A stretch of 64,000 nucleotides of DNA from Ligula intestinalis. Lineage: Eukaryota; Platyhelminthes; Cestoda; Diphyllobothriidea; Diphyllobothriidae. The notes below the pieces were generated by a model. That model saw only the letters and a program-made list of their open reading frames with translations, ran no database searches and had not been told where the DNA came from. Shown one piece after another: positions 11,828 through 24,300 of the stretch. The DNA lies in assembly GCA_036362985.1 (NCBI GenBank), contig JAYGXS010000009.1, forward strand, positions 12,588,032-12,652,031, read 5' to 3'. The number at the start of each line of letters is the position of its first letter. The first letter of the stretch is position 1. The translations under genes were made by a program, and so were the position numbers.

Positions 11828-13309
11828 CTAAAATTGGAAATGCTGAGAGCTACGTAAATTCTGCCATAACTAGTCTTCGGAGAGCTAAGGTTATTTGTAA
11901 AAATGGTCTAAAGGAGTAAGTTCTGTCATTCAAGAAATTATAAACTGTCATGCTAAATGCAACTTGAATGCAAGCGTGCATCATCAATATTCATATTTGA
12001 TTCTATTATTCAGACTCATCCAAGAAACAAGAGTAAACTAATAATTACGAAAATATTCAGTCGTTAGAGTCCCGTTTTACTTGGTGCCAGAGACAAAATA
12101 ATTACCAGAGTAATCTTAGCTACGCCGCCTACAATAGCCTGATACGCTATGCAACTGTGGTTTGAAGTTGAGAGTAAATAATATATAGAAACGGGTTTAT
12201 AGTTTCCTATTTTGGAATGTGCGAACTGGTAGTCTCACAGAAAGCGATGTTTATCGCTACAACGTCGATGCCTACTACCATTTCGGAGTCCTAGAGTGCG
12301 GCTCGGATCCCCAACAATAAATGTATCGGGACCAACCCCTATTCAAAAGTAAATGTTCTCTAAGAGTAATTTTGCAGTAAATACACAGCAAAGGCAAAAC
12401 ACGGTTTATGCAGGAACGAAGACTTGACTAACGAACGCACGAGTGGTTGAAATACAGATTCACAAAAATTTGTCATTGTCCTTTACGCTCTATTATCTTT
12501 CAACCGTATTGGCAGGCCAGTTGGCCGTGATGAAGTGATTATTGCACTTGCTGATCGCGCAAGTGAACCAACTTGAACATAACGCGACTTGCGAGAAATA
12601 GGCCAACACAGGTTGTCTTCCTGCAGGATGAAAAACGCGGTTTTGGATGTATATTAAATCAAACGCTTTTCACTAGCTCTTTACCTATGACTATGACCAA
12701 TTATTTTGATTAAAATGAGTTTCGATTCAATTCATTATCAATAAGGCCATACATGACCAGCAATCTGTTACATTCAAACTGTTGACATCTAAACCTCACC
12801 TAGGGCGACCTAGGTCGGTACAACAGCTACGGTCGTTACTAGACACACAGTACATTATCCTAACAAAGGGGCAAAATAAAAAAATGAAAGGTAGCTCAGC
12901 TTTGTGCATTAACCTATTGTTCTAGCGAAAATTAACTGCTTAATTTGTTACGGTAGACACAATGGGCAAATATGACCACTGAATTTGCAACGGTTACCAA
13001 TTTAATTAGCCATTTAAGACTAACAAAAAACGGAAAAATATGTGAGACACTCATTTTGATCAGTTTTTTGAAATGCACCATTACCCAGATGGGCCCAAAC
13101 TACTGGCTTGAAAATATGTGTACCCCGTGGCCTTTTCTTTTTGTCCGCTTATTATCTTGCGTAGTAAAAGTAATAGACCTGTAGAAATTCAAATTAAAAT
13201 ACTCTATGCCTGCATGCGGAGATCTGTCGGCACTGATTTAGACATACTGTTGCCCATCCCGAATAGACTGTTAGTGATAAGGGCTTATACAATTTCCCTG
13301 GGCTTATAC
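11828..13309. other. Intron or 5' region, nothing recognised
   Basis: AT-rich sequence without convincing coding content or repeats that I can name. Confidence 0.5.
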
Positions 13310-13318
13310 AATTTCCCT
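13281..13318 (+). repeat. 19-bp perfect tandem duplication
   Basis: GGGCTTATACAATTTCCCT occurs twice back to back, duplicating the GTATAAG donor-like site of the candidate exon on the minus strand. Confidence 0.9.
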
Positions 13319-13490
13319 GTTCAGTATTCGGAGATTGCTCTCGCCGAGTTTGCATCTCCTGAGGAGTTCTACTTTGAAAAATTTCCATTTCTCCCGCTCC
13401 TTTGGGAAAAAGGTCGGCTTTGGCAAACTGAATGGCTTGAGCACCAAGGTAGTCATCGACGGCAAATAGCGACGCTGGCATGAAACAGCC
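13310..13490 (-). CDS. Possible N-terminal exon of the DDX24-like gene
   Basis: An open frame gives CGCFMPASLFAVDDYLG and AIQFAKADLFPKG, ending at a GTATAAG donor. The exon ends in phase 1, so the splice to the Q-motif exon (which needs one base) makes a clean TGG codon. The PxLFAxxD segment loosely resembles the DPxxFADG stretch near the DDX24 N-terminus. The acceptor is uncertain (CCGCAG near 13492). The donor lies in a 19-bp tandem duplication. The link to DDX24 is inference from phase, strand and position. Confidence 0.35.
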
Positions 13491-13619
13491 GCAGATTAAA
13501 ATTTCTGCGGCAAGTCAGCTGCCACTTAGAAACTACTACGCATGCTGGCCAAGTCCCAGGCTGTCATATCTAACCAGTCTTTTAGCTCTCGAACAATACC
13601 AAGATTGCCGCAAAGATGA

Positions 13620-14340
13620 ACAAATTGTTCCCGCCCCGCTCGGGGTCTAATCCAGAAGTCCAGCTCCCCCTTCTTTGTCTCCTCCATAAAGTATCGTCCC
13701 GGACATTTCATCTCTGTGGATACTATCCTCATTGCCATCAAAAAAAAGAAAGCGTTGAAAGAATAAGGAGCAGATGGCCTGGTGCCTATCCATTTGCTCC
13801 ATATCGACCCTAAGATGGCTGCCTACTTTGTTGCTTTTTTCAACCTTTCACTGGCTAACTCATTCATCCCCTATTGTTGGCGCCAGTCAGTTATTATCCC
13901 TGTGGTCAAAGTGGTTGCGTACCGCAGTTTGGTGTCCTCGTGTCGTCCAATTATCCTCCTCAGTCCACTGGCGAGGATCCTGGAATAGTTCATACAGCCA
14001 ATTCTGACGACCGCGGTGTATATGTCTTGCTATCAAGATAGTTTGAGATCAGATTTTTCCACCACAACGGCGCTCTTTGAAGGTTTCAATCAAAATTAAA
14101 CAACTTTATGTACCCTGGCAGTCTCAATCGACCTCTCACGCGCCTTCGACTGCGTTCGCTATGATCAACTCCTGTAGGACCCGGTCTCACTGAACATCCC
14201 GACCGGCCTGGTCCGATGGTTTTCGGCTTATATCCGTGGCCACGACGATCGTGGCCTTATTCGGGGCGCTCTCTCTAAGCCCCATAAACAGACCTGCAGT
14301 GTCCCTCAAGGCCCCTTTATGGTTCTATGCCAATTTTTAA
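13620..14340 (+). mobile_element. Degenerate Jockey-type LINE fragment
   Basis: Homologous to the better element at 23.0-24.7 kb: LCLLHKVSSRTF, MAAYFVAFFNLSLANSF, YCWRQSVIIPVVK, then [14 protein letters not shown] and CSVPQG in shifting frames. These are RT motifs of a non-LTR pol, broken by stops and frameshifts. It ends before the YADD box. Confidence 0.75.
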
Positions 14341-16527
14341 TACCATCCCCTACCCTTACTAGACCAACGACGAGCACTTAAGTTAGGGGGTGTTTGCTAA
14401 CCTTGGACGAGGTCACTGAGGTACATATTTTAATATCCTCACTTACCCCTAGTGGACCGACGGCGGGCGCGTGTGGGTTGCAGAGTGTTCACGGAAAACA
14501 GTCAAAATAGCACTACTGAAAATCTCCTGATTTTTCGCGCCAATGTTATGAAGATTGCGGAAATTCACTGTACAGAACATTTGTACGCAAGCGGTTCTTG
14601 TACACGTTAGCCTTCCGAGGACGCCTGTATATTTCTCTGCCAAAATAGTTTACAAACAATTTACTTAAAGGTTTTTTTGGAATCTGATATGCAGAAACAT
14701 CATGCTAACACATATCGACCCGGTCGGCCAGATGTGAGGCCTTCCATCGATGAACCAGTGCAAGGAACTATTGCGCTTCCATAAAAATATGTGATTAAAC
14801 ACCACAGTTTGAACGTCGTCAACACCCTCCGCCTTACCACCGTTGTCCACCGTGTGTCAGACATCAGGCTGGTGCGGGGACGGTCAGTTACTCGTGGATT
14901 AGTTTCAAGTGATAACAGACTAATCTTGCAGCTGGCGTACACCCTCCTCGCCCGTTTGAGCCCGGTGTCAAGATAGAGTCAAAAATACTGGAGGTGGGAT
15001 GCCTGACTGAGATCCTATGATTTAGGTGTGCCATAAAGGCCGTTGGTGTCTGGAGCCTGAGTCAGCACTATGCAATTTGTGGATGCGCAATCCTAATGTC
15101 TTAACATATCCTGGTCTAGCGGTCCTTGGCATCTATGATGCAGTCGGTAGATACCAATTAATAAAGCATACACAAACCCCCACCACACGCACAGGACATA
15201 CGCTACTCGTGTTAGTGGAAAGCGCTCTCATTGTACTTGAGCAAGTCATGCAGCCCACACAGAAGACCTACTGCAGCTCACAGGTCTGCAGTGGGTGGTA
15301 GCGCCGCTGTTGAAACCCGTGATCGCTGACTGATCACGCCAAGGCCGGAGTCACCCCGACTGCCTGCACCCTGTCCGTTTCTCGCTCAGTGCCCTGCGCG
15401 ATCTACTAACACAGACAGTAATGGCTGAGCCCACACTGCGGCTTAATCTCACGCGGTGCAACAAATCACAGGCCGACTTTCATAAGACCTCAAGGCGGTG
15501 GCTGCCGCCTAGGGACATTTGGGATTCCGTCCGAAGAGGCATGGATGCAGCAGGCAGCGTCGTTGTCCGCTATGACATGGCCCTCACTGTTGAACGCTAT
15601 GCCCGACCGAGTGACAACTTCCTCCAACTCTTCTGCACACAATATATTGTTCCTACCACTCTGCCTTCTCAAGAATTCCCGCACTCCTTTTCGATGGAAC
15701 CGGGCCTGGAAGATCGCAGCCGTTAGGGTTAAGTCTCTTAGCCTCATCATAGCTCGCTAGCTGCACTTATGCAAAAAGGGAACAGAAAATGAGCTTGCAC
15801 TACGAAACGCATTTCCTAGTAATTTCGGTGTCCCGCACCACTAAAATCATGACGAAATTGAATGCACCATATGGTAAATGTAGTGGCTTAAAGGGCTGCT
15901 AATTCGGTCTTCCCAGCACACAGAGTCAGGATGCAAAGGCTTCTGTCTAAAGTGACCTCTGTGACGCCCTCAGTCAAACTGGGGTACAAAACGCCCATTG
16001 TTTTTAAATGAAAGTGCTAAGACCAGACAGTGTGTGGCACGCGTAGACAGGTTGTCTAGCCTTACTGCGACCGTACCCGCCTCCGATCTTCCTGGCTATT
16101 TCCTGCCAACAGGCCTAGATGGCAGATGATGCGCAAGTCTGCCATCACTGTGAGCTAAATCACGTTCAAGTCCTTGCCTGTGCACGGCTTGGGCATCCCT
16201 ACTCATCACACTCGACTTGCAACACGTCGCCAATCGACGACTAGGATGTGTAAACTGTAGTGATGAGCTCGAGTCGAAGTGCACTTGCCAACGCTCACTG
16301 CTGCCGATGTCGGCCTCTGTAACAGCCAATCATGGATGCCGCAGAGTTTGCCTGGCCCGGTGGCGAATAACACAGGTAAGTCGGTTCAGTCAATCTAGCC
16401 AATAACCTTCAAGGCCGGCCCACACAAAGACCACTCTCTGTGGCCGCTGGGATGAATGTTTGAAGCAGTTTTTACCCGGGACAAATTGATAACAGGCAAA
16501 AAGAGCAGAATTAATTGATATCAAAAA
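14341..16527. other. Intergenic stretch, no gene assigned
   Basis: It lies between the DDX24-like 5' region and the USP22-like 3' end. ORFs at 15421-15750 are open on both strands but show no recognised domain. A noncoding repeat at about 15950-16200 shares GCCTCCGAT, GCGCAAGTC and AATCACG.TCAAGTC blocks with 6955-7085. Confidence 0.5.
15950..16200 (+). repeat. Dispersed noncoding repeat, unclassified
   Basis: Blocks GCCTCCGAT, GATG(AT)G(G)CGCAAGTC and TAATTCACG/TAAATCACG followed by (C)GCAAGTC/TCAAGTC are shared in order with 6955-7085. A third set of related blocks (GTGTGTGGCACGC, CTCTAT/CTCTGT) occurs at about 9305-9420 and 9900-10010. No coding content. Boundaries are approximate. Confidence 0.45.
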
Positions 16528-16694
16528 ATTTCGTGACAGCTTATGAGCTGCTTCTTGTCAATGCATAAGAATGATAACGAGGACACATAAAGCAGTGGTG
16601 AATCTCACAGAATTACTGGCAACATCAAGGAACCTGAGTCAGTTTAAAAATTAATCGATAATGGACGGGAACGTTGAGTCAACATTTGGGAAGT
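16528..16694 (+). repeat. Left arm of Penelope inverted repeat
   Basis: Runs from AATTTCGTG to GGGAAGT through CTGCTTCTTGTCAATGCATA. It is the reverse complement of 17203-17370 with roughly a dozen mismatches. Confidence 0.85.
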
Positions 16695-16732
16695 TAACGG
16701 AAAACACGTGGGAAATTAAATTAAATGGCCAA

Positions 16733-17197
16733 TCACCAGGGCAATTGTAGGTTTACGACATGATCAAGCTGCTTGCATAGGTCAGGCTTTTGCCACCGTA
16801 TGTATGCAGCTTCCAAATAGCGCAGGATTTGGTTTGTTCGGGCCTGAACAAGTACACGAAACACTGTGTTGACGTTGAATGAATGACCGCTGTCTAATAG
16901 ATGTTTGGTAATGGAGGACCTTGGTATTCTGTCTTCTTGCTTTAAAAGCCAATTAGGAAAGTGCTCAGCGGCCCTGGCTGCGAGTTGCCTTTGCGTGCGC
17001 CCAATGTATTTGCATCCACAATTACATGTGAATTTGTAAACACAACTTGAAGTGGCGTGCAATGTCAGGGCATCCTTTGCCCGCTTTACTGGAATACTTT
17101 TAGTTGAACTTAAGAAGACTAATTTTGCTGCGTTGTAGGTCCTTTCTATCGTACAGCGTAACCGTCGCTTGATTGTGTTGGAAATGTCGTCCCTCAT
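16733..17197 (-). pseudogene. Penelope-like GIY-YIG endonuclease fragment
   Basis: A 154-residue open frame starting just inside the right arm. It contains TIKRRLRCTIERTYNAAKLVF, then CVYKFTCNCGCKYIGRTQRQLAARAAEH, which is the GIY-YIG-like nuclease core with CxC and KYIGRT, and ends RYLEAAYIRWQKPDLC and NLQLPW. The frame aligns residue for residue with the C-terminal half of the larger element at 18990. No RT portion remains, hence pseudogene. Confidence 0.8.
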
Positions 17198-17202
17198 CTA
17201 CT

Positions 17203-17370
17203 ACTTCCCATATGTTGACTTAACGTTCGCGTCCCTTATCGATTAATTTTTCAACTGACTCAGGGTCCTTGCTGTTGCCAGTAATTCTGTAACATTCACC
17301 ACTGCTGTATGTGTTCTCGTTATCATTCTTATGCATTGACAAGAAGCAGCTAATGAGCTGCCACGAAATT
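17203..17370 (-). repeat. Right arm of Penelope inverted repeat
   Basis: Partner of 16528-16694. Its inner end abuts the first codon region of the nuclease fragment. Confidence 0.85.
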
Positions 17371-18162
17371 AGTTGGGATGAATTTTATCGAGCCCACACC
17401 TAGGACCGCCTTGCCCCGTGGCTGGAAATGGGGTCCGATAGCCAAACGCCTTCCTGCCTATTCTCTACTTCCTTCTGTACAGAATAAACTGTTCCTTCCA
17501 CTATGGCTTCCCATGACGTTACTTCACCCGAGGAACCGGACCTGCAGATCACTAGGATTTAATTTATTTAATTCTCTGCGACACCACAGCCTCGGGGCAG
17601 TGACATCAGCCAAGATATTACGATCATTTTTTTATATTAACATAATCAGCATCATTGATCATTTAAGTACAATCGGGCTGTGTTGCCTCGGAGTCCAGTA
17701 AGCTAAAAAGAGCGCAGAAGTAAATCCTGCTCCATTCAACAATGCCATGCGTATGTGTTTGTCAACGGAGGTCAGAAAGTCGGGGGAAGACGGGCGAACG
17801 GATTCATAAAGTGGGGGTATGGTTGGAGTGCAAAACGCCGGTGTGCAGATTCATTTAGATACACCAAACGACCTCGTTTCCGAAGTCATAAATGCCGGGA
17901 AGTATGTGATTTGAAAACACACGTGTGTCATCAGCTAAGACAGAGCGCAGTGAGATGAAGAAGAACAAGGTGAGAACGGGGGGATAGAGGGAAGGCGCAA
18001 AAAGAGGAGAGCACGTGAGAGACGACATGTGGGAGCTAAATCAGGCGACGACAGTAAATACAGAGGTAGAGTGAAAGTACGGGCGAAACCTAGCTAGACA
18101 TTTTGCAGAGAAGAGGAGGAGGTGAAAGACGGGTGCAGGCCTGAGTTGAAACTGACGGAGAC
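17371..18162. other. Intergenic stretch downstream of the USP22-like gene
   Basis: No gene recognised. It contains purine-rich sequence (17940-18160) next to the USP22-like stop codon, which would be its 3' UTR. An ORF at 17378-17701 has no recognisable content. Confidence 0.5.
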
Positions 18163-18358
18163 TTAGGAACGAACCGCCAGAATGTTCTTGTGATAGAGTA
18201 ACACATAGGCGTCAGTCGTGAGTACGTAGTCCACGCTGACGGGGACGATTTTCTGATCATCACAGAGACACCAACAGCCTGGACCAAACCGGATGCAGGC
18301 TGTGTAGTGACCGGAATTCGTCTGACCACTGTGATTCAGGACGGCATAAAGGGAATAC
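18163..18358 (-). CDS. USP22: USP22-like terminal exon: His box and stop
   Basis: Acceptor CCTGTAG before 18358, stop TAA at 18165-18163. It encodes [23 protein letters not shown] (catalytic His in GHYT), [10 protein letters not shown] (catalytic Asp region) and [10 protein letters not shown], the usual C-terminal block of the peptidase C19 fold. The two-base donor end of the previous exon completes CGG (Arg). Confidence 0.93.
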
Positions 18359-21300
18359 CTACAGGCGGACACGATGAATGAAACAAACAATGAAACTCTG
18401 CATCGACCAGAGAATTCTTAAAAAAAGAAGCAATACGATCACACAAAAACCTTTTAGGTTTTATCAGTACTGGGCTGACCAGAGGAGTACAGTATGTCTA
18501 GGAAGTCATGTAACTAATTTGCAACTTTTTTTTCGAAAATTCTCATTGAACATTTCAGAAGATAAATTGGCGAACATAGGTTTGTTTCCGATAAATTCTC
18601 GTCAGGCCTATACATTTATATGGTAATTAAACAAATAAACTATGCTGGTTGGTGGACAGATGTTGTGTTATTGTTGCCAGGAATTTTAAAGCAAGGTTTC
18701 CATGGTGCAAATTTAAATATGACAATAGCAGAAAAATGATTTATTGGATCCATATCATTTCGAAAGAGCTTGTCAATTGCCGCCTCTCATTACTTAACGC
18801 GAATCACAAAATAGAAGATACACAATGAATTCACACAGAAAAATTGATATAAACACAAGGTCATAAGGAGTGGCCAAGTGGCTAATCAATAACATGAGAA
18901 GTTCAAACGCTATGGTCAGCGAAAAAAAAAGGGAAAAAACACCTGAGGTAACAACTTAGGAGGAAAAATGTATAAACAGGGAGCCAGTGTTACCAAGGCA
19001 AAGTTAGGTTCACTACATGCTCTAACTCTTTACATAGGTCGGGTTTGACCCACCGTATGTAGGCTCCCTCCAGGTAGCGTAAAGTGCGAGTTGTTCGTGC
19101 TCGAACAAGTACTCGGAAGGACGTTTTGGGGTCAACAGAATGGCCGGAGTCTAACAGATGTTCAGTAATTGATGACCGGGGAATTCTGTTTTCTTGTTTA
19201 ATTAGCCAGCTAGATAAATGTTTCTTAGCTCTGGTGGCCAATTTCCTCTGTGTTCGCCCTATGCACTTGCATCCGCAAGTATATGTATATTCATAAATGC
19301 AGTTTGAAGTGGCGTGCAACGGCATGGCATCCTTCGCATGAGGAACTGGTAAAGGCTTTGTCGGATTGCAAATGATCAGATCAGCAGCATAGTACGTCCT
19401 TTCAGTGGCATTGAGAAGGCGTCTTTTGATGGTGTTTAGTATGTTATAGCCCTTAAATGGTAAGGAAATGAAGACGGGCTTTTTTGGTGCTAATCGTTGA
19501 GTCAATTTAGGTCTTAGAGGTTTATTGTATTTGTCTATAAATTGACTTGGATATCCTCGCTTCATAAGGGTGCGTTTAAGGTTGGTTAATTCATCATCCA
19601 ATGTATCCGTAGAACAGATCATTCTGGTCCTCTGGGAAAGAGTATATACCACGTTACGTTTCCATTGAATGGGAACAAAACTCAGATAATGTAAATACTG
19701 TCCTTTCCAGGTGTTTTTATGGAAGACCGTCTGTGTAATGGAACCATCTTTTTGTCTGGATAAGTTAACGTCAAGAAAGGAAAGATGGTTATCTTGTTCC
19801 TGTTCCATAGTAAATTTTATCTTAGGATGCAGACTGTTCATTGTAGACAATAATCCTACGTCTTCCCTTGGATTGTCCACAATCGAAAATAGATCATCTA
19901 CATAACGTCTGTATAATGTGTCATTGTTCAATTTGGCAGATACTTTGTCTTCTAAATGGCTCATATATATGTCAGCAAAGGTAGGTCCTACTGGGCTTCC
20001 CATCGCGACTCCGTCAATTTGTCGGTATAATTGTCCATTGAATAGGAATTGGAAATTCTTTGTGCATAATTGTAGTAAGTTCCGTAATATTTCAGGGGCC
20101 AGACGGGTATCCGAGGAATAAGTGCAAAGGATATCTATAGTTTTTTCCAGTCATACCCAATCTCAGGGGTCGGAACCCCCGAGATAACCCCGGCTAACAA
20201 GCCAGAAATGGCCATTCCGGTCTCCCTTGTCTTTGTCGGATCCACTCCATCATATTCTGAGGTCACTAAGCGACAAGCCTGATATCGCTCAAGTACGAGC
20301 CTCAAGACACTTCCAGGACAAGTATGTGCCCTTACCAGATAGATCGGATGAGCACATTTGTTCCATCATATCCCCGATCACAACCGACAAAGCAACGGGC
20401 CCGTGGTGCCGAGGTAGGGTGGTAAACCCAATGACCAAAGGTCCCGTGTTCGAATCTCGGGGGTTCCGACCCCTGAGATTGGGTATGACTGGCTGATGAC
20501 GGCTAACAAGCCAGAAATGACCATTCCGGTCTCCCTTGTCTTTGTCGGATCCACTCCATCATATTCTGAGGTCACTAAGCGACAAGCCTGATATCGCTCA
20601 AGTACGAGCCTCAAGGCACTTCCGGGACAAGTATGTGCCCTTACCAGATAGATCGGATGAGCACCTTTGTTCCATATATATATATATATATATATGGCCA
20701 CGCTTTCTTGCATTTGTGGGCTCAGAACGGAGCCTGGAAGTAGTCCACTGTGGCGGAATTTAATCTTATATAAAGAGAAAGGTGAAGTTTTTCCATTTCT
20801 AGTCAAATTGAATAATTTACCTTCAGGTAAATCGAAAAACTTTAAAAATGTCCATTTTCATTTCGACTTTACTTTGGAAAAAGGTAATATGCACAGAAAC
20901 TCGTCAGGTAAATATCTAGTTAACGTGCTTTTAGAGGGTTAACTTATTATAGAAAGTTGTTTTTTATAAATCTCAGGAATTATTATACCAGACTTTTGTT
21001 GTGAACGTACTTTTTGCTCGACAATGCGTTCTGCTGTTTAGAGGAATCTCTCAAGATTGCCCACGTGTCGATCTTTATATGAATGAATATCCGAAACTAA
21101 TTTTTTCGGTAAATCCATTCAATCGATATCTTGGTTTTAAGGTTTTGATATAACAGTGGAACGGAGTCTGGATTTACGGACAAAAGCTTGAAGATACTGA
21201 AAACGCTGGAAAATTTATCGGCATTTAAAGATCCATCAGTAAGTAATTGTAATTATAATGACTAAGGAAAAGTCCTGGTTAGATAAAGATAGTGGTGTGC

Positions 21301-24300
21301 TAATTGTCTAATCTTACGAAAAGATTTCAAGTTGTTGTTATAATTTATGGTAATTTTTTACGTCTGCAGAACTTGAGGACTATTAAGAAAATTTAATTTT
21401 TCTTAACAAACAATTAGTATTTCTTATTTTTATTTTAAATAGCAAATTTGTCTAAGGTTGCTCATTGCTAATGATCTAATCCCCCCTCCTCGCGTGAGAC
21501 ATATTTGCTAACACCACTTTTCAACGTCACCTACTAACTGCCGAGTTTTAAAGATTAATTGAAAGCGCCTCTGCTGAAAACAAACTGCGATTCTGAAAAA
21601 GCTGTCGTCTTGGCATGAAAATTATTGGGGATGCCGCTATTCCTATGATGCGTCAGTACGCACAAAGGCGTCACAAATCTATCTGGCTGCCGGCCAGCAT
21701 ATCAGCTCAATTATAATTGGCTCATTGCCCAGCCTACGTCTCTCGCGTTCCCGCTTAAATGCACTCAGGCTTTCTGTGAGAACGACTTGTGCTAAAGTGC
21801 TTTGTCTGAATACACGCTGTCTCGTACTCGCTGGTCTTCTCTATCTTTCACTCGTACCGGGCGTTGGGGACCGTGGTCGGCTACTTCACCGTTCGTGCTA
21901 ATTAAAAGTACCAGGGGCCGGTCGTAACAAAAACCAAGCATATAAAGTCTTCCAGTGTCAGACTGATGTACTGAAAGTAAAAGTTTACCGGCATAGAAAA
22001 AATGCATTACTGTCCTTGACAGAAAACTGAATAGCTTGCAACCGGGGAACTGGAAACGTAGTGATAAGATGGGTCCAAGATTGATTGGAAAATGAAAAGA
22101 CATTTGAAAATTCTTTGAGGGCACCCTTCTAGCGAACAGGAAATGAGTGTAGGAGGTGGTTTTGCATCTTTTCTATGAAACCTTTACGAATAGACCAAAG
22201 GTAGCATGAATCAATGAGAAAGAGTCCTACCACTTAAGTAGTCATCTTAGCGGGTGAGAGCTTCACACGTGGATGAAAAAAAACGCCCTCTCTAAAGCCG
22301 GAATCCTGGCTTGAATTATATATTATCAGATTGTGTTGCAATATCATCACAATCGAAACTCTTTCGAAGTAGCGCCCTTTAACGGAGAACACCTTTCAGA
22401 TTCTCTGTTAATGCTTCATTACTTATGCCAGGTGCAGGACTTTTAAGAGATATTTTAACGGATTGAGAAGAAGCAGATATAATCGTTGAGACAACAATTT
22501 TATTCGCCAGACGTTTCGGATTCCAGCATCGGAGACAATAGCAGAAACTGGTAATTAGTACATCGGGGGGGGGGGGGGTGCCCTATTTATAGGAAACAGC
22601 CGCTATGCTATGGCATACCTATAACAATTAAAGGCTCCTCCCGCTTGTGCGCTAACTGCTTGAAGGCCGGCATGTGAAACATGACCCACTGAACGTTCGC
22701 CACCCATGCTGAACTTCTCCATTCTCTCCTGGGACTTCCATTTTCGCTTGCATTTGCAACATTTTCGGATGCTTTCTAGGTTGACATCGAGGCTGGAATG
22801 GGACCGTGGACACTTCAGCATCCTATTACCGCAATATTTATGCATAAAGGCCTTTCAGTCGCTATTTTATTTGCAGTAATCTCACTTGTTCACCGAACAG
22901 GTTACGAAAAATGGATCCCTGAGCATCGGATTGATGAACCCCCCCTATACCATGGTGAATAATTCAGATTGTATCCGTATCACTTTATTGAGGGAAAGAT
23001 AGGCGAACGCGTTTGACGTCCCTTCTTCGTCTCCTCCATAAATCCCCGCCCCGGGACATTTCCTTTTCTGCCGATGTCATCCTCACCGTCGACAAGAAAA
23101 CGAGACCTTTTAAAGCCTTAGGACCAGATGGTTTGCCGCCTATCCATTTGCGCCTTATCGTCCATAAGGTGGCTGCCTATCTTGCTGTCCCCATCAACCT
23201 CTCACTGGCTAATTCAATCATCCTCGATTGTTGGCGCCAGTCGATCATTATCCCTCTGGTCAAAGCAGGCTGGACCCCAGCCTAGTGACCTCTTATCGCC
23301 CAATTGCCCTCCTTAGTCCATCGTTGAAGGTCCTGGAACGGCTCATCCACCCAATTTTGACGTCCGCGGAGGAACTATCTTGCCATCAACATGATTTCCG
23401 ATCCGGTCTTGGGACCACAACAGCGCTTTTCGAGCTCAGCGGCGCCATCCTCGAGGGCTTCAATCATCAGAAGCCCGCTTCACAGACCGTGACAGTCTCA
23501 CTTGACCTTTCACGAGCCTTCGACTGCGTCCGCCACGATCAGCTCCTGCAGGACTTGGTCCTTATGAACGCCCCGACTGGGCTGGCCCGATGGTTGGCGG
23601 CTTACACCAGTGGCCGCCACGATCGTGTCCTTTTCTGTGGCGCTCTCTTTGAGCCCTGTAAGCAGGCCTGCAGCGTTCCTCAAGGCTCTGTGCTCAGTCC
23701 CACGCTCTTTAACATCTACATGCGAGAGCTCCCACTCCCCCGGGCACCCGCGCAAGTGATATCGTACGCGGACGATGCTAGTTTCTCCTGCCGGCACCAT
23801 CAGATCGATCAGGCTGCACAGCTTCTTACAGAGTTCATGCCTGAGGTCGAAAACTTCTTCACCCAGCGCGGAATGACGATCTTGGTAGCCAAGTCGTCCG
23901 TCACTGTTTTAACGCTAGACCCGAAGGAGTTCAACCGTCACCCGGCCATTACCATCAACGGTGCATCCTTACCGCTCGTTCGCAAGCCCAAGCTTCTTGG
24001 CGTGCCTTTCGATCCCTTTTTCACGTTTGCGGACCATGCCAGGGAGGTCGCAGGCAAAGTGAGCCGCTGCACCAAGGTCCTCAAGGCTCTAGCAGGCACA
24101 TCCTGGGGCTGCGCAAAAGAGACTTTGACGACCACATTCAAAGCGCTGGCCAAGCCGTACCTTACTTATGCGGCACCAAGCTGGAGGCTGGAAAAGCTGA
24201 TCGTTGGTACTTCTAATCAGCACTAACCGGTTCCCCGAGAGCCCATAAGAGAGACAGCGAGAAGACCAGTCTGCCAGACAGAGAGTCTACTCAGACAAGA

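Larger units (their letters stand above)
16528..17370 (-). mobile_element. Penelope-like element remnant with inverted terminal arms
   Basis: A GIY-YIG-type endonuclease remnant (16733-17197, minus) is flanked by a near-perfect inverted repeat: 16528-16694 and 17203-17370, about 167 bp each and over 90% identical by eye. Penelope-like elements are known to carry terminal repeats in direct or inverted arrangement. The RT domain is absent, so this copy is reduced to the nuclease end plus arms. Confidence 0.75.

Noticed and set aside
15421..15760. 101-aa (+) and 86-aa (-) ORFs; the minus one has ILCAEELEE, faintly like the DDX24 N-terminus
   Set aside because: Similarity is too short and splice phases could not be tied to the helicase exons.
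18860..18925. Possible tRNA: perfect A box TGGCCAAGTGG and weak B box GTTCAAACGC
   Set aside because: No pairing acceptor stem and no anticodon stem could be formed; it is more likely a worn SINE head.
20227..20763. Twin plus-strand ORFs starting MSLSDPLHH
   Set aside because: They arise from the 176-bp duplication of SINE-related sequence, not from a gene family.
22565..22577. Run of 13 G
   Set aside because: Homopolymer next to a possible Penelope end; could be an assembly or sequencing artefact, with no function suggested.
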